Below the pieces are notes generated by a model. The model had not been told where the DNA came from. It made no database searches and worked only from the letters and a program-made list of their open reading frames with translations. From Pseudomonas indica NBRC 103045 (GTDB taxonomy: Bacteria > Pseudomonadota > Gammaproteobacteria > Pseudomonadales > Pseudomonadaceae): a DNA stretch of 64,000 bases. Positions 44,411 through 53,609 of the stretch are shown here, piece after piece. The stretch lies in the NCBI RefSeq assembly GCF_002091635.1, contig NZ_BDAC01000001.1, forward strand, positions 62,001-126,000, read 5' to 3'. Made by a program: the position numbers and the translations under genes. How positions within the stretch are numbered: position 1 is the stretch's first letter; every line of letters starts with the position of its first letter.

Positions 44411-47101
44411 ATGAAAAGCCATCCCGATGCCGCCAGCCGTTCGGCGGCCGAGGTTGTGACGCAGTTGCCAGTCCCTTCGAGACTGGGCCTGCTGCGCTTC
44501 GAGCGACTGAACGAAGCCAGCTGGACGCTGCTCTACCTGGACCCCGCCTGCGAACGTCAACTGGGCCTGCCCGCCGGCGATCTCTGCTCGCTGATCGGTA
44601 CCCCCTACGCCAGCCTGATGGAACCTGCCGAACGCTACCGGCTGCACGATGCCATCCAGCAGCAGCTCAGCGCCGGTCCGCATTACCTGGTGCAATACCG
44701 GCTGCACACGCCCCACGGCTCGCTCAACCTGCTGGAGCTGGGCGAACCCTTCCAGCAACACGGCCGCCAGTTGCTGCGCGGCTATCTGCTGGTGGCGGAC
44801 GAGTCCCTGACCTCCGAGGAGCTGCAGCGGCAGATCGAACGGCAAGACGAGACCAGCCGAATCGAAGCCACCCTGGAACTCTACCAACTGTCCCAGGAAG
44901 ACCACCTGAAGCACTTGGCCCGCTCCCGCGCACAGCAAAACCTCATCCTGCGCCTGGCGCGCCACCGCTACCAATCCGACGACCCGCTGCGCGAAGCCGC
45001 CGAGCTGATCACCCAGGCCGCCAGCGAGGCCTACGACGTGGCCCGCGCCGGCATCTGGCGCCTCCAGGGCGAGCACATGGAGCCGGTGGCGCTCTATCGC
45101 CAGGACCTCGCCCGTCACGAGCCCGGCGAAACCATGGACGTCGGCCGCTACCCGCTCTATCTGGAAGCGCTGCACAGCGGCCGCGCCATCGACGCCCACA
45201 ACGCCGCCCGCGACCCGCGTACCAGCGAGCTGAGCGCGGACTACCTGCAACCCATGGGCATCACCGCCATGCTCGATGCCAGCATCCGCATCGGTGGCGA
45301 GGTGGTCGGCGTGCTATGCCTGGAACACGTGGGCACGCCGCGCATCTGGCAGACCGACGAAGTCGCCTTCGCCGGTGAACTGGCCGATCAATACGCCCAG
45401 GTGCTGGTCAACCAGCAACGCCTACATGCCACCGGCACGCTGCATCTGTTCCAACGCGCCGTCGAGCAGAGCGCCAGCGCTTTCCTACTGGTCAACCGCG
45501 AAGGCGTGGTCGAATACGTCAACCCCAGCTTCACCGCGATCACCCAGTACAGCGCCGAGGAAGTGCTCGGCCGCCGCCTGGCCGAACTGCCGGCGGTGGA
45601 GAACCTCAGCGAACTGCTGTTCGATGCCCGCTCCAGCCTGGCCCACGCCAACAGTTGGCAGGGCGAGTTCCGCAGCCGGCGCAAGGACTTCGAACCCTAC
45701 TGGGGACAGTTGTCGATCTCCAAGGTCTTCGGCGAGCACGGCGAGCTGACCCACTACATCGGCATCTACGAAGACATCACCGAAAGCAAGCTGGCCCAGC
45801 AACGCATCGAACGACTGGCCTACACCGACAACCTGACCAGCCTGGACAATCGCCCCGCCTTCATCCGCCGCCTGGAAGAGCGCTTCGCGGAGCACCGCGA
45901 CACCCCGGTCAGCCTGCTGCTGGTGGACATCGATAATTTCAAGCGGATCAACGACAGCCTGGGCCACCAGATCGGCGACAAATTGCTGATCGCGCTAGCC
46001 CGGCGCCTACGCAATAGCCTCAGCCCGAGCGGCAACCTGGCACGCTTCGCCAGCAACGAGTTCGCCGTGTTGCTCGAAGATACCGACCTCGAGGCCGGGC
46101 AGGTGGTCGCCAGCCAGGTGCTGAACACCATCGGCAAGCCCCTGTTCGTCGAGAACCAGTTGATCAGCGTCACCGGCTCGGTCGGGCTGGCCAGCGCACC
46201 GCTGCACGGCCAGGACCCGCAGACCCTGATGAAGCACGCCGGCCTGGCGCTGCACAAGGCCAAGGCCAACGGCAAGCATCAGGTGCAGGTGTTCACCGAG
46301 GCCTTGAACGCCGAAGCGAGCTACAAGCTGTTCGTCGAGAACAACCTGCGCCGCGCCCTGACCCAGAACGAACTGGAAGTCTTCTATCAGCCCAAGCTGT
46401 GCCTGAAGAACGGCCAGTTGATCGGCATGGAGGCGCTGCTGCGCTGGAACCATCCGGAAAAGGGCATGATCCGCCCCGACCAATTTATCGCCGTGGCCGA
46501 GGAAACCGGCCTGATCATCCCCATCGGCAAGTGGGTCCTGCGCCAGGCCTGCCGGATGAGCAAGCAGCTCTCGGCAGTCGGCCTCGGCGAATTGCAGGTG
46601 GCGATCAACCTGTCGCCCAAGCAGTTCTCCGACCCGGATCTGGTGGGCTCCATCGCCGCCATCCTCCACGAGGAACAACTGCCACCGGCGCTGCTGGAAC
46701 TCGAACTCACCGAGGGGCTGCTGCTGGAAGCCTCCGACGACACCCGCCAGCAGCTCAACCGCCTGAAGAGCCTGGGCCTGTCCCTGGCGATGGACGATTT
46801 CGGGACCGGCTATTCGTCGCTGAGCTACCTGAAGAAATTTCCCATCGACGTGATCAAGATCGACCGCAGCTTCATCAAGGACATTCCCGACAGCCAGGAC
46901 GACAAGGAAATCACCTCGGCGGTGATCGCCATGGCGCACAACCTGCGCCTGAAGGTTGTCGCCGAAGGCATCGAGAGCGCCGCCCAGCTCAATTTCCTGC
47001 GCCGGCAGCAATGCGATGTCGGCCAGGGCTACCTGTTCGACCGCCCGATCTCCGGCCGCGACCTGATCGACAGCCTGCGCCGCTATCCCTGCCGGAGCTG
47101 A
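44411..47101 (+). CDS. dipA: cyclic-di-GMP phosphodiesterase DipA
   Basis: An 896-residue cytoplasmic c-di-GMP phosphodiesterase; in P. aeruginosa DipA promotes biofilm dispersion and chemotaxis responses. Order of parts: an N-terminal PAS-like region (about 20-130), a GAF domain (about 185-335), a PAS domain (about 340-465, [18 protein letters not shown]), a GGDEF domain (about 470-625) and an EAL domain (about 640-896). The GGDEF active site is degenerate ([11 protein letters not shown]), so cyclase activity is not expected. The EAL domain keeps [20 protein letters not shown] and [13 protein letters not shown], so hydrolysis is expected. No membrane segment is visible. The gene stands alone before a repeat-rich gap and msrA. 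Confidence 0.95.
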   Translation: MKSHPDAASRSAAEVVTQLPVPSRLGLLRFERLNEASWTLLYLDPACERQLGLPAGDLCSLIGTPYASLMEPAERYRLHDAIQQQLSAGPHYLVQYRLHTPHGSLNLLELGEPFQQHGRQLLRGYLLVADESLTSEELQRQIERQDETSRIEATLELYQLSQEDHLKHLARSRAQQNLILRLARHRYQSDDPLREAAELITQAASEAYDVARAGIWRLQGEHMEPVALYRQDLARHEPGETMDVGRYPLYLEALHSGRAIDAHNAARDPRTSELSADYLQPMGITAMLDASIRIGGEVVGVLCLEHVGTPRIWQTDEVAFAGELADQYAQVLVNQQRLHATGTLHLFQRAVEQSASAFLLVNREGVVEYVNPSFTAITQYSAEEVLGRRLAELPAVENLSELLFDARSSLAHANSWQGEFRSRRKDFEPYWGQLSISKVFGEHGELTHYIGIYEDITESKLAQQRIERLAYTDNLTSLDNRPAFIRRLEERFAEHRDTPVSLLLVDIDNFKRINDSLGHQIGDKLLIALARRLRNSLSPSGNLARFASNEFAVLLEDTDLEAGQVVASQVLNTIGKPLFVENQLISVTGSVGLASAPLHGQDPQTLMKHAGLALHKAKANGKHQVQVFTEALNAEASYKLFVENNLRRALTQNELEVFYQPKLCLKNGQLIGMEALLRWNHPEKGMIRPDQFIAVAEETGLIIPIGKWVLRQACRMSKQLSAVGLGELQVAINLSPKQFSDPDLVGSIAAILHEEQLPPALLELELTEGLLLEASDDTRQQLNRLKSLGLSLAMDDFGTGYSSLSYLKKFPIDVIKIDRSFIKDIPDSQDDKEITSAVIAMAHNLRLKVVAEGIESAAQLNFLRRQQCDVGQGYLFDRPISGRDLIDSLRRYPCRS

Positions 47102-47139
47102 GCTACGCAGGTCTTCATTCGTCCAACCTCACCCTCGCC

Positions 47140-47162
47140 GGGCGAATAAATTCGCCCCTACA
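47140..47162. repeat. GGGCGAAT-type palindrome (short REP-like repeat)
   Basis: GGGCGAATAAATTCGCCCCTACA is a near-perfect palindrome. Variants with the same GGGGCGAATTCATTCGCCC core occur at 59482-59503 and 60023-60045, so this is a dispersed repeat. It lies in the dipA-msrA gap, 40 bases after dipA, and could affect the 3' end of that transcript. Confidence 0.7.
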
Positions 47163-47178
47163 GCTGTTGGCCGCCCTT

Positions 47179-47246
47179 CGTAGGAGCCAGCTCTGCTGGC
47201 GATGCATTGGCGGGGTCCGGTTCGCGAGCAGAGCTCACTCCTACAA
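47179..47246. repeat. inverted pair of Pseudomonas REP elements
   Basis: CGTAGGAGCCAGCTCTGCTGGCGA (47179-47202) and TTCGCGAGCAGAGCTCACTCCTACA (47221-47245) are the two orientations of the Pseudomonas TAGGAGCNAGCTCTGCTNGCGA palindrome. They are arranged head to head with about 18 bases between, the usual form in which REP-associated transposases mobilise them. No transposase is in the window. The remaining bases of the 47102-47367 gap hold no gene that I can support. Confidence 0.8.
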
Positions 47247-47367
47247 AAGCGCACACGAAACACCCGTAGGGGCGAAGACGGGCACACTGCGCTCAAACGG
47301 TTGCCCGTCCAGGCGCTTGCTTGTAGCGTGGAACCCCACGCTTGACGCTACGCTGGCCGGAGGCCCC

Positions 47368-48012
47368 ATGGTTCTACGTTCGCAAATTCTCGCCCACAAA
47401 CTGGAGCTGCCCACCGCCGAACAAGCCCTGCCCGGCCGTGATACGCCCATGCCGGTGCCGGAAGCGCACTACGTCAACGGCAATCCGTTGCAACCGCCCT
47501 TCCCCGCCGGCCTGCAACAGGCGGTGTTCGGCCTCGGCTGTTTCTGGGGGGCCGAGCGGCGCTTCTGGCAACAGCCCGGCGTCTGGACCACCGCGGTCGG
47601 CTATGCTGGCGGTGTCACGCCGAACCCGACCTACGATGAAGTCTGCTCCGGCCTGACCGGGCACACCGAAGTGGTACTGGTGGTGTTCGATCCGCAGGTG
47701 ACCAGCTACGAGGCCCTGCTCAAGGTGTTCTGGGAAGCGCACAACCCGACCCAGGGCATGCGCCAGGGCAACGACGTCGGCACCCAGTACCGTTCCGCTA
47801 TCTATACCTTCGATGCTGCCCAACGCGCCGCCGCCGAAAGTACCCGCGAACGCTTCCAGGCCGAACTGACCAAGGCCGGCCTGGGCGAGATCACCACCGA
47901 AATCGCCGACGCCCCGCCGTTCTATTACGCCGAGGCCTACCACCAGCAGTATCTGGCAAAGAACCCCAACGGCTACTGCGGCCTGGGCGGCACGGGCGTA
48001 TGCCTCGGTTAG
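47368..48012 (+). CDS. msrA: peptide methionine (S)-S-oxide reductase MsrA
   Basis: MsrA repairs oxidised methionine in proteins using thioredoxin. The 214-residue length and the catalytic [13 protein letters not shown] motif (Cys about residue 55) are diagnostic. Further conserved stretches are [49 protein letters not shown] and [23 protein letters not shown]. The recycling cysteine is in GYCGLGGTG, and another lies in the last residues (GVCLG). The ATG at 47368 follows GGAGG by 5 bases; the frame is open inside dipA upstream, which is a shadow. It converges on rlmJ across a repeat. Confidence 0.96.
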   Translation: MVLRSQILAHKLELPTAEQALPGRDTPMPVPEAHYVNGNPLQPPFPAGLQQAVFGLGCFWGAERRFWQQPGVWTTAVGYAGGVTPNPTYDEVCSGLTGHTEVVLVVFDPQVTSYEALLKVFWEAHNPTQGMRQGNDVGTQYRSAIYTFDAAQRAAAESTRERFQAELTKAGLGEITTEIADAPPFYYAEAYHQQYLAKNPNGYCGLGGTGVCLG

Positions 48013-48108
48013 AGCAGCGGCAAGCTATAAGCTGCAAGCGACAAGCTAAAGGCAGCCTGCGGAGCGGCTCATTCTTGCTGCTTACGGCTTGCAGCTTGCC
48101 GCTGCTTT
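48013..48108. repeat. AAGCTGC-family hairpin between convergent msrA and rlmJ
   Basis: The left arm AGCAGCGGCAAGCTATAAGCTGCAAGC (about 48013-48039) pairs with the right arm GCTTGCAGCTTGCCGCTGCT (about 48087-48106), with a small bulge, and a T run follows. It shares the repeat vocabulary of 11038-11135 and 35141-35222. Its position and T run suggest it also works as the terminator for msrA. Confidence 0.7.
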
Positions 48109-48948
48109 TTAGGCTTCATCGATTATCCAATCGAGCCGCCAGTCGCCCCGGGTCTGTGCCAGGGCCTCGGCCAGCCAGGGCAGCAGTTGGCGCAGTTCGT
48201 CTTCCAGGCCCCACGGCGGGTTGGCGATGGCCAGGCCGGAGCCGTTGAGGCCGAGGGTGTTGTCGGGGGCATGGACCATCAGTTCGGCGCGCAGCAGCTT
48301 GGGGGCGCCGGTTTTTTCCAGGTCCTGATAGAAACGCTTGAGCTGGCGCTGGTCCTTGATCGGGTACCAGATCACCACGATTGCCTGGCGCATGCGGCCG
48401 ATGGCCTCGTTCATCGCCTGGGCACAGCGTTCCAGCTCGTCGACCTTCTCGAAGGGCGGGTCGATCAGCAGCAGGACGCGCTTTTCCCGGGTCGGCAACA
48501 ATGCGCGCGGCACATGCCAGCCTTCGCCCAGGTGCACCGCGACACGCCGGTCGCCGGCCATGTTTTCCTTCAACAGCCGACCATCCTCGGGATGCTTCTC
48601 GTTGAGGTGCAGGCGATCCTGCTCGCGGCTCAGTTGGCGCGCCAGTTCGGGCGAGCCGGGATAGAAGCGCAGCGAGCCGTCGGTGTTCAGGGCCCGGATC
48701 ACGCCCAGGTAATCGGCCAGAACCTCCGGCAGATCCGGGCGCTCCCACAACCGCCCGATGCCTTCCTGCCATTCGCCGGTACGGCTGGCCTGGTCGCCTT
48801 GCAGGTCATACAAACCGACACCCGCATGGCTGTCCAGGTAGGCGAACGGCGCCTCCTTCTTCTTCAGCAGCGCGATGATCCGGGCCAGGGTCTGGTGTTT
48901 CAGGACGTCGGCATGGTTGCCGGCATGGAAGGCGTGACGGTAGTTCAT
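48109..48948 (-). CDS. rlmJ: 23S rRNA (adenine(2030)-N6)-methyltransferase RlmJ
   Basis: RlmJ methylates A2030 of 23S rRNA before ribosome assembly, using S-adenosylmethionine. The 279-residue protein begins MNYRHAFHAGNHADVLKH, the family signature. The SAM and catalytic regions are LDSHAGVGLYDL (about residues 38-49) and the N6-adenine methyltransferase tetrapeptide context LLIDPPFEKVDE. The C-terminal GSGLAIANPPWGLEDELRQLLPWL is also characteristic. The start codon is ATG at 48946-48948. It faces away from putA across 429 bases. Confidence 0.93.
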   Translation of the reverse strand: MNYRHAFHAGNHADVLKHQTLARIIALLKKKEAPFAYLDSHAGVGLYDLQGDQASRTGEWQEGIGRLWERPDLPEVLADYLGVIRALNTDGSLRFYPGSPELARQLSREQDRLHLNEKHPEDGRLLKENMAGDRRVAVHLGEGWHVPRALLPTREKRVLLLIDPPFEKVDELERCAQAMNEAIGRMRQAIVVIWYPIKDQRQLKRFYQDLEKTGAPKLLRAELMVHAPDNTLGLNGSGLAIANPPWGLEDELRQLLPWLAEALAQTRGDWRLDWIIDEA

Positions 48949-49377
48949 GGCAGGGCTCCTCGAAGGGCGGAGTGTACCGGCTTGCCCGACCCCGGCACAG
49001 CGCTTGCTTTCCCCATCCGGGAGACATCCAGGCGAGCGGGATTCGGGAATTTGCTACACGCACGGCGTAACCCGGGTGTAGACCGGTTGCACCCGGACAG
49101 GTCACCGAGGCCTCGACCAGCGCAACCATGCCCACGAAAAGTTGCACCTCAGCGTTTCGCCAACCCATCCGCCCCGTTTTGCAGCGCAACACAAAGGGGC
49201 CGTTGCCTGGATGCACAACAAGCATGCAGCCGCACGACCGTTCAGCGGAAACCCTCCGAAACACCCCTGGGCTCCGCGAAAAATGCGGGTTGCACCTAGT
49301 TGCACCCAGAAACGGACATCGCTACTCTTCGCGCTGGCTGACGCCGTGACCAAGCGGTTTTATTGAGGATAAGAAAC
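48949..49377 (+). promoter_or_regulatory. putA control region with four GTTGCA boxes
   Basis: This 429-base gap holds no gene that I can support. It contains four GTTGCACC sites in one orientation: GTTGCA at 49086-49091, 49141-49146, 49289-49294 and 49299-49304. The last two are exactly 10 bases apart and the first two 55 bases apart, so they face the same side of the helix. GTTGCA is the known operator core for the ribbon-helix-helix domain of E. coli PutA, and this PutA has that domain. An inverted repeat CTACAC/GTGTAG (49054-49081) also lies here and may be part of the rlmJ/putA promoter area. Confidence 0.7.
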
Positions 49378-52300
49378 ATGGCAACCACCACGACCCTCGG
49401 GGTCAAACTCGACGAAGCGACCCGGGAGCGGCTGAAGGAAGCGGCACGCAAGATTGATCGCACGCCCCATTGGCTGATCAAGCAGGCCATCTACAGCTAC
49501 CTGGCAACCCTCGAGAGCGGTGTCAGCATGCCCGAACTGGAAGCCATCGCCACGCGCCTGGCCGAAGGCGACAACGAAGCCGTCGAGGCACTGGTGGACC
49601 CGGGCTTCCAGCCCTTCCTCGAATTCGCCGAAAGCATCCTGCCGCAATCCGTGCTGCGCGCCGCCATCACCGGCGCCTACCGTCGCCCCGAGCAGGAAGT
49701 GGTGCCCATGCTGCTGGAGCAGGCGCGCCTGCCGGCCGACCAGGCCGAAGCCTCGCAGAAGCTCGCCCAGCGTATCGCCGAAAAACTGCGCAACCAGAAG
49801 AGCGCCAGCGGCCGCGCCGGCATCGTCCAGGGCCTGTTGCAGGAATTCTCCCTCTCCTCCCAGGAAGGCGTGGCCCTGATGTGCCTGGCCGAAGCCCTGC
49901 TGCGCATCCCGGACAAAGGCACCCGCGACGCCCTGATCCGCGACAAGATCAGCACCGGCAACTGGAGCCAGCACCTCGGCCAGAGCCCGTCGATGTTCGT
50001 CAACGCGGCCTCCTGGGGCCTGCTGATCACCGGCAAGCTGGTGTCCACCCACACCGAGGCCGGCCTGTCCAACTCGCTCAACCGCATCATCGGCAAGAGC
50101 GGCGAACCGCTGATCCGCAAGGGCGTGGACATGGCCATGCGCCTGATGGGCGAGCAGTTCGTCACCGGCGAAACCATCGCCGAAGCCCTGGCCAACGCCA
50201 GCCGCTACGAAGCCAAAGGCTTCCGCTACTCCTACGACATGCTCGGCGAGGCCGCGCTGACCGAGGAAGACGCCCAGCGCTACCTGGCCTCCTACGAGCA
50301 GGCCATCCACGCCATCGGCAAGGCGTCCCACGGCCGCGGCATCTATGAAGGCCCCGGCATCTCCATCAAGCTGTCCGCCCTGCACCCGCGCTACAGCCGC
50401 GCCCAGTACGAGCGGATGATGGACGAGCTGTATCTGCGCCTGCTCGGCCTGACCGTCCTGGCCAAGCAGTACGACATCGGCCTCAACATCGACGCCGAAG
50501 AAGCCGACCGCCTGGAAATCTCCCTCGACATGCTCGAGCGCCTCTGCTTCGAGCCGCAACTGGCCGGCTGGAACGGCATCGGCTTCGTCATCCAGGCCTA
50601 CCAGAAGCGCTGCCCGTACGTCATCGACTATGTCATCGACCTGGCCCGCCGCAGCCGCCATCGCCTGATGATCCGCCTGGTGAAAGGCGCCTACTGGGAC
50701 AGCGAAATCAAGCGCGCCCAGGTGGATGGCCTGGAGGGCTACCCGGTCTACACCCGCAAGGTCTATACCGACGTCTCTTACATCGCCTGCGCCCGCAAGC
50801 TGCTGGCCGTGCCGGAAGTCATCTTCCCGCAGTTCGCCACCCACAACGCCCACACCCTGTCGGCCATCTACCAGATCGCCGGGCAGAACTACTACCCGGG
50901 CCAGTACGAGTTCCAGTGCCTGCACGGCATGGGCGAGCCGCTTTACGAGCAGGTGGTCGGCCCGGTTTCCGAAGGCAAGCTGAACCGTCCGTGCCGTATC
51001 TATGCCCCGGTCGGCACCCACGAGACGCTGCTTGCCTACCTGGTACGCCGCCTGCTGGAAAACGGCGCCAACACCTCGTTCGTCAATCGCATCGCCGACC
51101 AGTCCATCTCCATCAAGGAGCTGGTCGCCGACCCGGTGCCGACCATCGAGCAGATGGCCGTGCAGGAAGGCCAGCTCGGCCTGCCGCACCCGCGCATCCC
51201 GCTGCCGCGCGACCTGTACGGCAAGGCGCGGATCAACTCCAGCGGCATCGACCTGGCCAACGAACACCGCCTCGGCTCGCTCTCCAGCGCCCTGCTGACC
51301 ACCGCCCACGCCGACTGGAAGGCCGCGCCGATGCTTGGCTGCGACAGCAGCAGCGGCGTCGCCGTGCCGATACTCAACCCGGCGGACCACCGTGACCTGG
51401 TCGGCCACGTGCAGGAAGCCAGCGTCGAGGACGTCAACAACGCCCTGCTCGCCGCCCTCGCCGCCGCGCCGATCTGGCAGGCCACTCCGCCGGCCGAGCG
51501 CGCCGCCACCCTGGACCGCGCAGCCGACCTGATGGAAGGCCAGATGCAGACCCTGATGGGCCTGCTGGTGCGCGAAGCCGGCAAGACCTTCGCCAACGCC
51601 ATCGCCGAAGTCCGCGAGGCCGTGGACTTCCTGCGCTACTACGCCGCCCAGGTCCGCGCCGACTTCGCCAACGACACCCACCGTCCGCTGGGCCCGGTGG
51701 TCTGCATCAGCCCGTGGAACTTCCCGCTGGCGATCTTCAGCGGTCAGGTCGCCGCGGCCCTCGCCGCCGGCAACACCGTGCTGGCCAAGCCCGCCGAGCA
51801 GACCCCGCTGATCGCCGCCCAGGCCGTGCGCATCCTCCTCGAAGCCGGCATTCCGGCCGGCGTGCTGCAACTGCTGCCGGGCCGCGGCGAGACCGTCGGC
51901 GCCGCCCTGGTGGGCGACGAGCGCGTCAAGGGCGTGATGTTCACCGGTTCCACCGAAGTCGCCGGCATCCTCTCGCGCAACGTCGCCGGACGCCTCGATG
52001 CCCAGGGCCGGCCGATCCCGCTGATCGCCGAGACCGGCGGCCAGAACGCCATGATCGTCGACTCCTCCGCCCTGGTGGAGCAGGTGGTCACCGACGTGGT
52101 CGCCTCCGCCTTCGACAGCGCCGGCCAGCGCTGCTCCGCGCTGCGCGTGCTGTGCGTGCAGGAAGACGTGGCCGAACGCCTGATCGCCATGCTCAAGGGC
52201 GCCATGGCCGAGTGCCGCCTGGGCAACCCGGACCACCTGGGCACCGACATCGGCCCGGTGATCGACGGCGAAGCCAAGGCCGGCATCGAGCGCCACATCC

Positions 52301-53349
52301 AGGCCATGCGCGAAAAAGGCCGCAGCGTCTACCAGAACGCCCGCCTGGAAGGCGACGCGATCCGTCGCGGCACCTACGTGACGCCGACCCTGATCGAGCT
52401 GGAAAGTCTGTCCGAGCTGGAACGCGAAATCTTCGGCCCGGTGCTGCACGTGGTGCGCTACAAGCGCAAGGACCTCGGCGCCCTGATCGAGCAGATCAAC
52501 GCCACCGGCTACGGCCTGACCCTCGGCGTGCATACCCGCATCGACGAGACCATCGCCCAAGTCGTGAGCAAGGCCCACGCCGGCAACCTCTACGTCAACC
52601 GCAACATGGTCGGCGCGGTGGTCGGGGTGCAGCCGTTCGGCGGCGAAGGTCTCTCCGGCACCGGTCCGAAGGCCGGCGGCCCGCTGTACATGTACCGCCT
52701 GCTGTCGACCCGTCCGGCCGACGCCATTGCCCACGGCTTCGCCCGCAGCGATGCCGAGACACCGGCGGACGCCCAACTGCGTGCGGCCCTGCAACTGGAC
52801 AAGCCCCTGGCAGCGCTCAAGTCCTGGGCGCAGAACAACGACCAGCAGGCGCTGGCGGCCATCGCCGAGGAATTCGGCGCCGCCTCGCAAAGCGGCCTGA
52901 CCCGCTTGCTGCCCGGCCCGACCGGCGAGCGCAACACCTACAGCCTGCTGCCGCGCGAGCGCGTGCTGTGCCTGGCCGAGATCGAGCAGGACCTGCTGAC
53001 CCAACTGGCCGCCTGCCTGGCGGTCGGCAGCAAGGCCCTCTGGGCCGAAGGCGAGCTGACCCGCGGTCTGGTCAAGCGTCTGCCGGATGAGGTCAAGGCG
53101 CGCATCGAGCTGGTGGCCGACTGGCAGAAGGACGAGGTGCGTTTCGACGCGGTGCTGCACCACGGCGACTCCGACCAGTTGCGCGCGGTCTGCCAGCAGG
53201 TGGCCAAGCGTTCCGGCCCGATCGTCGGCGTGCAGGGCCTGTCCCAGGGCGAAACGGCGATCCCGCTGGAACGCCTGCTGATCGAACGCGCTCTTAGCGT
53301 CAACACCGCCGCTGCCGGCGGCAACGCCAGCCTGATGACCATCGGCTGA
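49378..53349 (+). CDS. putA: trifunctional proline utilization protein PutA
   Basis: PutA oxidises proline to glutamate in two steps and, in this long form, represses its own gene when proline is absent. The 1323-residue protein has an N-terminal ribbon-helix-helix (TTTLGVKLDEATRERLKEAA, about residues 3-47), a FAD proline dehydrogenase barrel (about 200-600, with RLVKGAYWDSEIKRAQ), and a P5C dehydrogenase (about 640-1120) with VVCISPWNFPLAIF, FTGSTEVAG, the Glu of AETGGQN and catalytic Cys919 in GQRCSAL. A C-terminal tail follows. ATG at 49378 has GAGGA upstream; an earlier TTG is less likely. Length equals the E. coli type. putP is not adjacent, and I do not recall putA at this place in PAO1. 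Confidence 0.97.
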   Translation: MATTTTLGVKLDEATRERLKEAARKIDRTPHWLIKQAIYSYLATLESGVSMPELEAIATRLAEGDNEAVEALVDPGFQPFLEFAESILPQSVLRAAITGAYRRPEQEVVPMLLEQARLPADQAEASQKLAQRIAEKLRNQKSASGRAGIVQGLLQEFSLSSQEGVALMCLAEALLRIPDKGTRDALIRDKISTGNWSQHLGQSPSMFVNAASWGLLITGKLVSTHTEAGLSNSLNRIIGKSGEPLIRKGVDMAMRLMGEQFVTGETIAEALANASRYEAKGFRYSYDMLGEAALTEEDAQRYLASYEQAIHAIGKASHGRGIYEGPGISIKLSALHPRYSRAQYERMMDELYLRLLGLTVLAKQYDIGLNIDAEEADRLEISLDMLERLCFEPQLAGWNGIGFVIQAYQKRCPYVIDYVIDLARRSRHRLMIRLVKGAYWDSEIKRAQVDGLEGYPVYTRKVYTDVSYIACARKLLAVPEVIFPQFATHNAHTLSAIYQIAGQNYYPGQYEFQCLHGMGEPLYEQVVGPVSEGKLNRPCRIYAPVGTHETLLAYLVRRLLENGANTSFVNRIADQSISIKELVADPVPTIEQMAVQEGQLGLPHPRIPLPRDLYGKARINSSGIDLANEHRLGSLSSALLTTAHADWKAAPMLGCDSSSGVAVPILNPADHRDLVGHVQEASVEDVNNALLAALAAAPIWQATPPAERAATLDRAADLMEGQMQTLMGLLVREAGKTFANAIAEVREAVDFLRYYAAQVRADFANDTHRPLGPVVCISPWNFPLAIFSGQVAAALAAGNTVLAKPAEQTPLIAAQAVRILLEAGIPAGVLQLLPGRGETVGAALVGDERVKGVMFTGSTEVAGILSRNVAGRLDAQGRPIPLIAETGGQNAMIVDSSALVEQVVTDVVASAFDSAGQRCSALRVLCVQEDVAERLIAMLKGAMAECRLGNPDHLGTDIGPVIDGEAKAGIERHIQAMREKGRSVYQNARLEGDAIRRGTYVTPTLIELESLSELEREIFGPVLHVVRYKRKDLGALIEQINATGYGLTLGVHTRIDETIAQVVSKAHAGNLYVNRNMVGAVVGVQPFGGEGLSGTGPKAGGPLYMYRLLSTRPADAIAHGFARSDAETPADAQLRAALQLDKPLAALKSWAQNNDQQALAAIAEEFGAASQSGLTRLLPGPTGERNTYSLLPRERVLCLAEIEQDLLTQLAACLAVGSKALWAEGELTRGLVKRLPDEVKARIELVADWQKDEVRFDAVLHHGDSDQLRAVCQQVAKRSGPIVGVQGLSQGETAIPLERLLIERALSVNTAAAGGNASLMTIG

Positions 53350-53478
53350 CGTCCGGTGCCCACTCCGGTTGCAGCCGGGGCGGCACCACGCCGCGCAGCG
53401 TGATGAACGTGGGCTACCCGCCCGGCACGGCGTTCTTCCTTTCTCGCGTCTGCGGACGCACTGCCACGAAGGTGGACG

Positions 53479-53511
53479 AAGGCGGGGCCACAAGCCCCGC
53501 CTTTCGCTTTT
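53479..53511 (+). terminator. intrinsic terminator after putA
   Basis: AAGGCGGGGC and GCCCCGCCTT pair perfectly around CACAA (53479-53503) and are followed by TTCGCTTTT. It ends the putA transcript before the acyl-CoA dehydrogenase gene. The rest of the 53350-53609 gap holds no gene that I can support; it also contains one further GTTGCA (53368-53373) and must carry the promoter of the next gene. Confidence 0.85.
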
Positions 53512-53609
53512 CCGTGCCCCGGCTTTTTGGGCTTTATCAAGCGCATGGATGGTGCTGGGCACCCATCATTCAGCGGGACTAGACTCGGACATCCCACGGA
53601 GGAACGTCC

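Noticed and set aside
49360..53562. 1400-codon open frame on the minus strand across putA
   Set aside because: It lies exactly antisense to a full-length PutA with all catalytic motifs; long open antisense frames are expected in GC-rich genes and its translation shows no recognisable domain.
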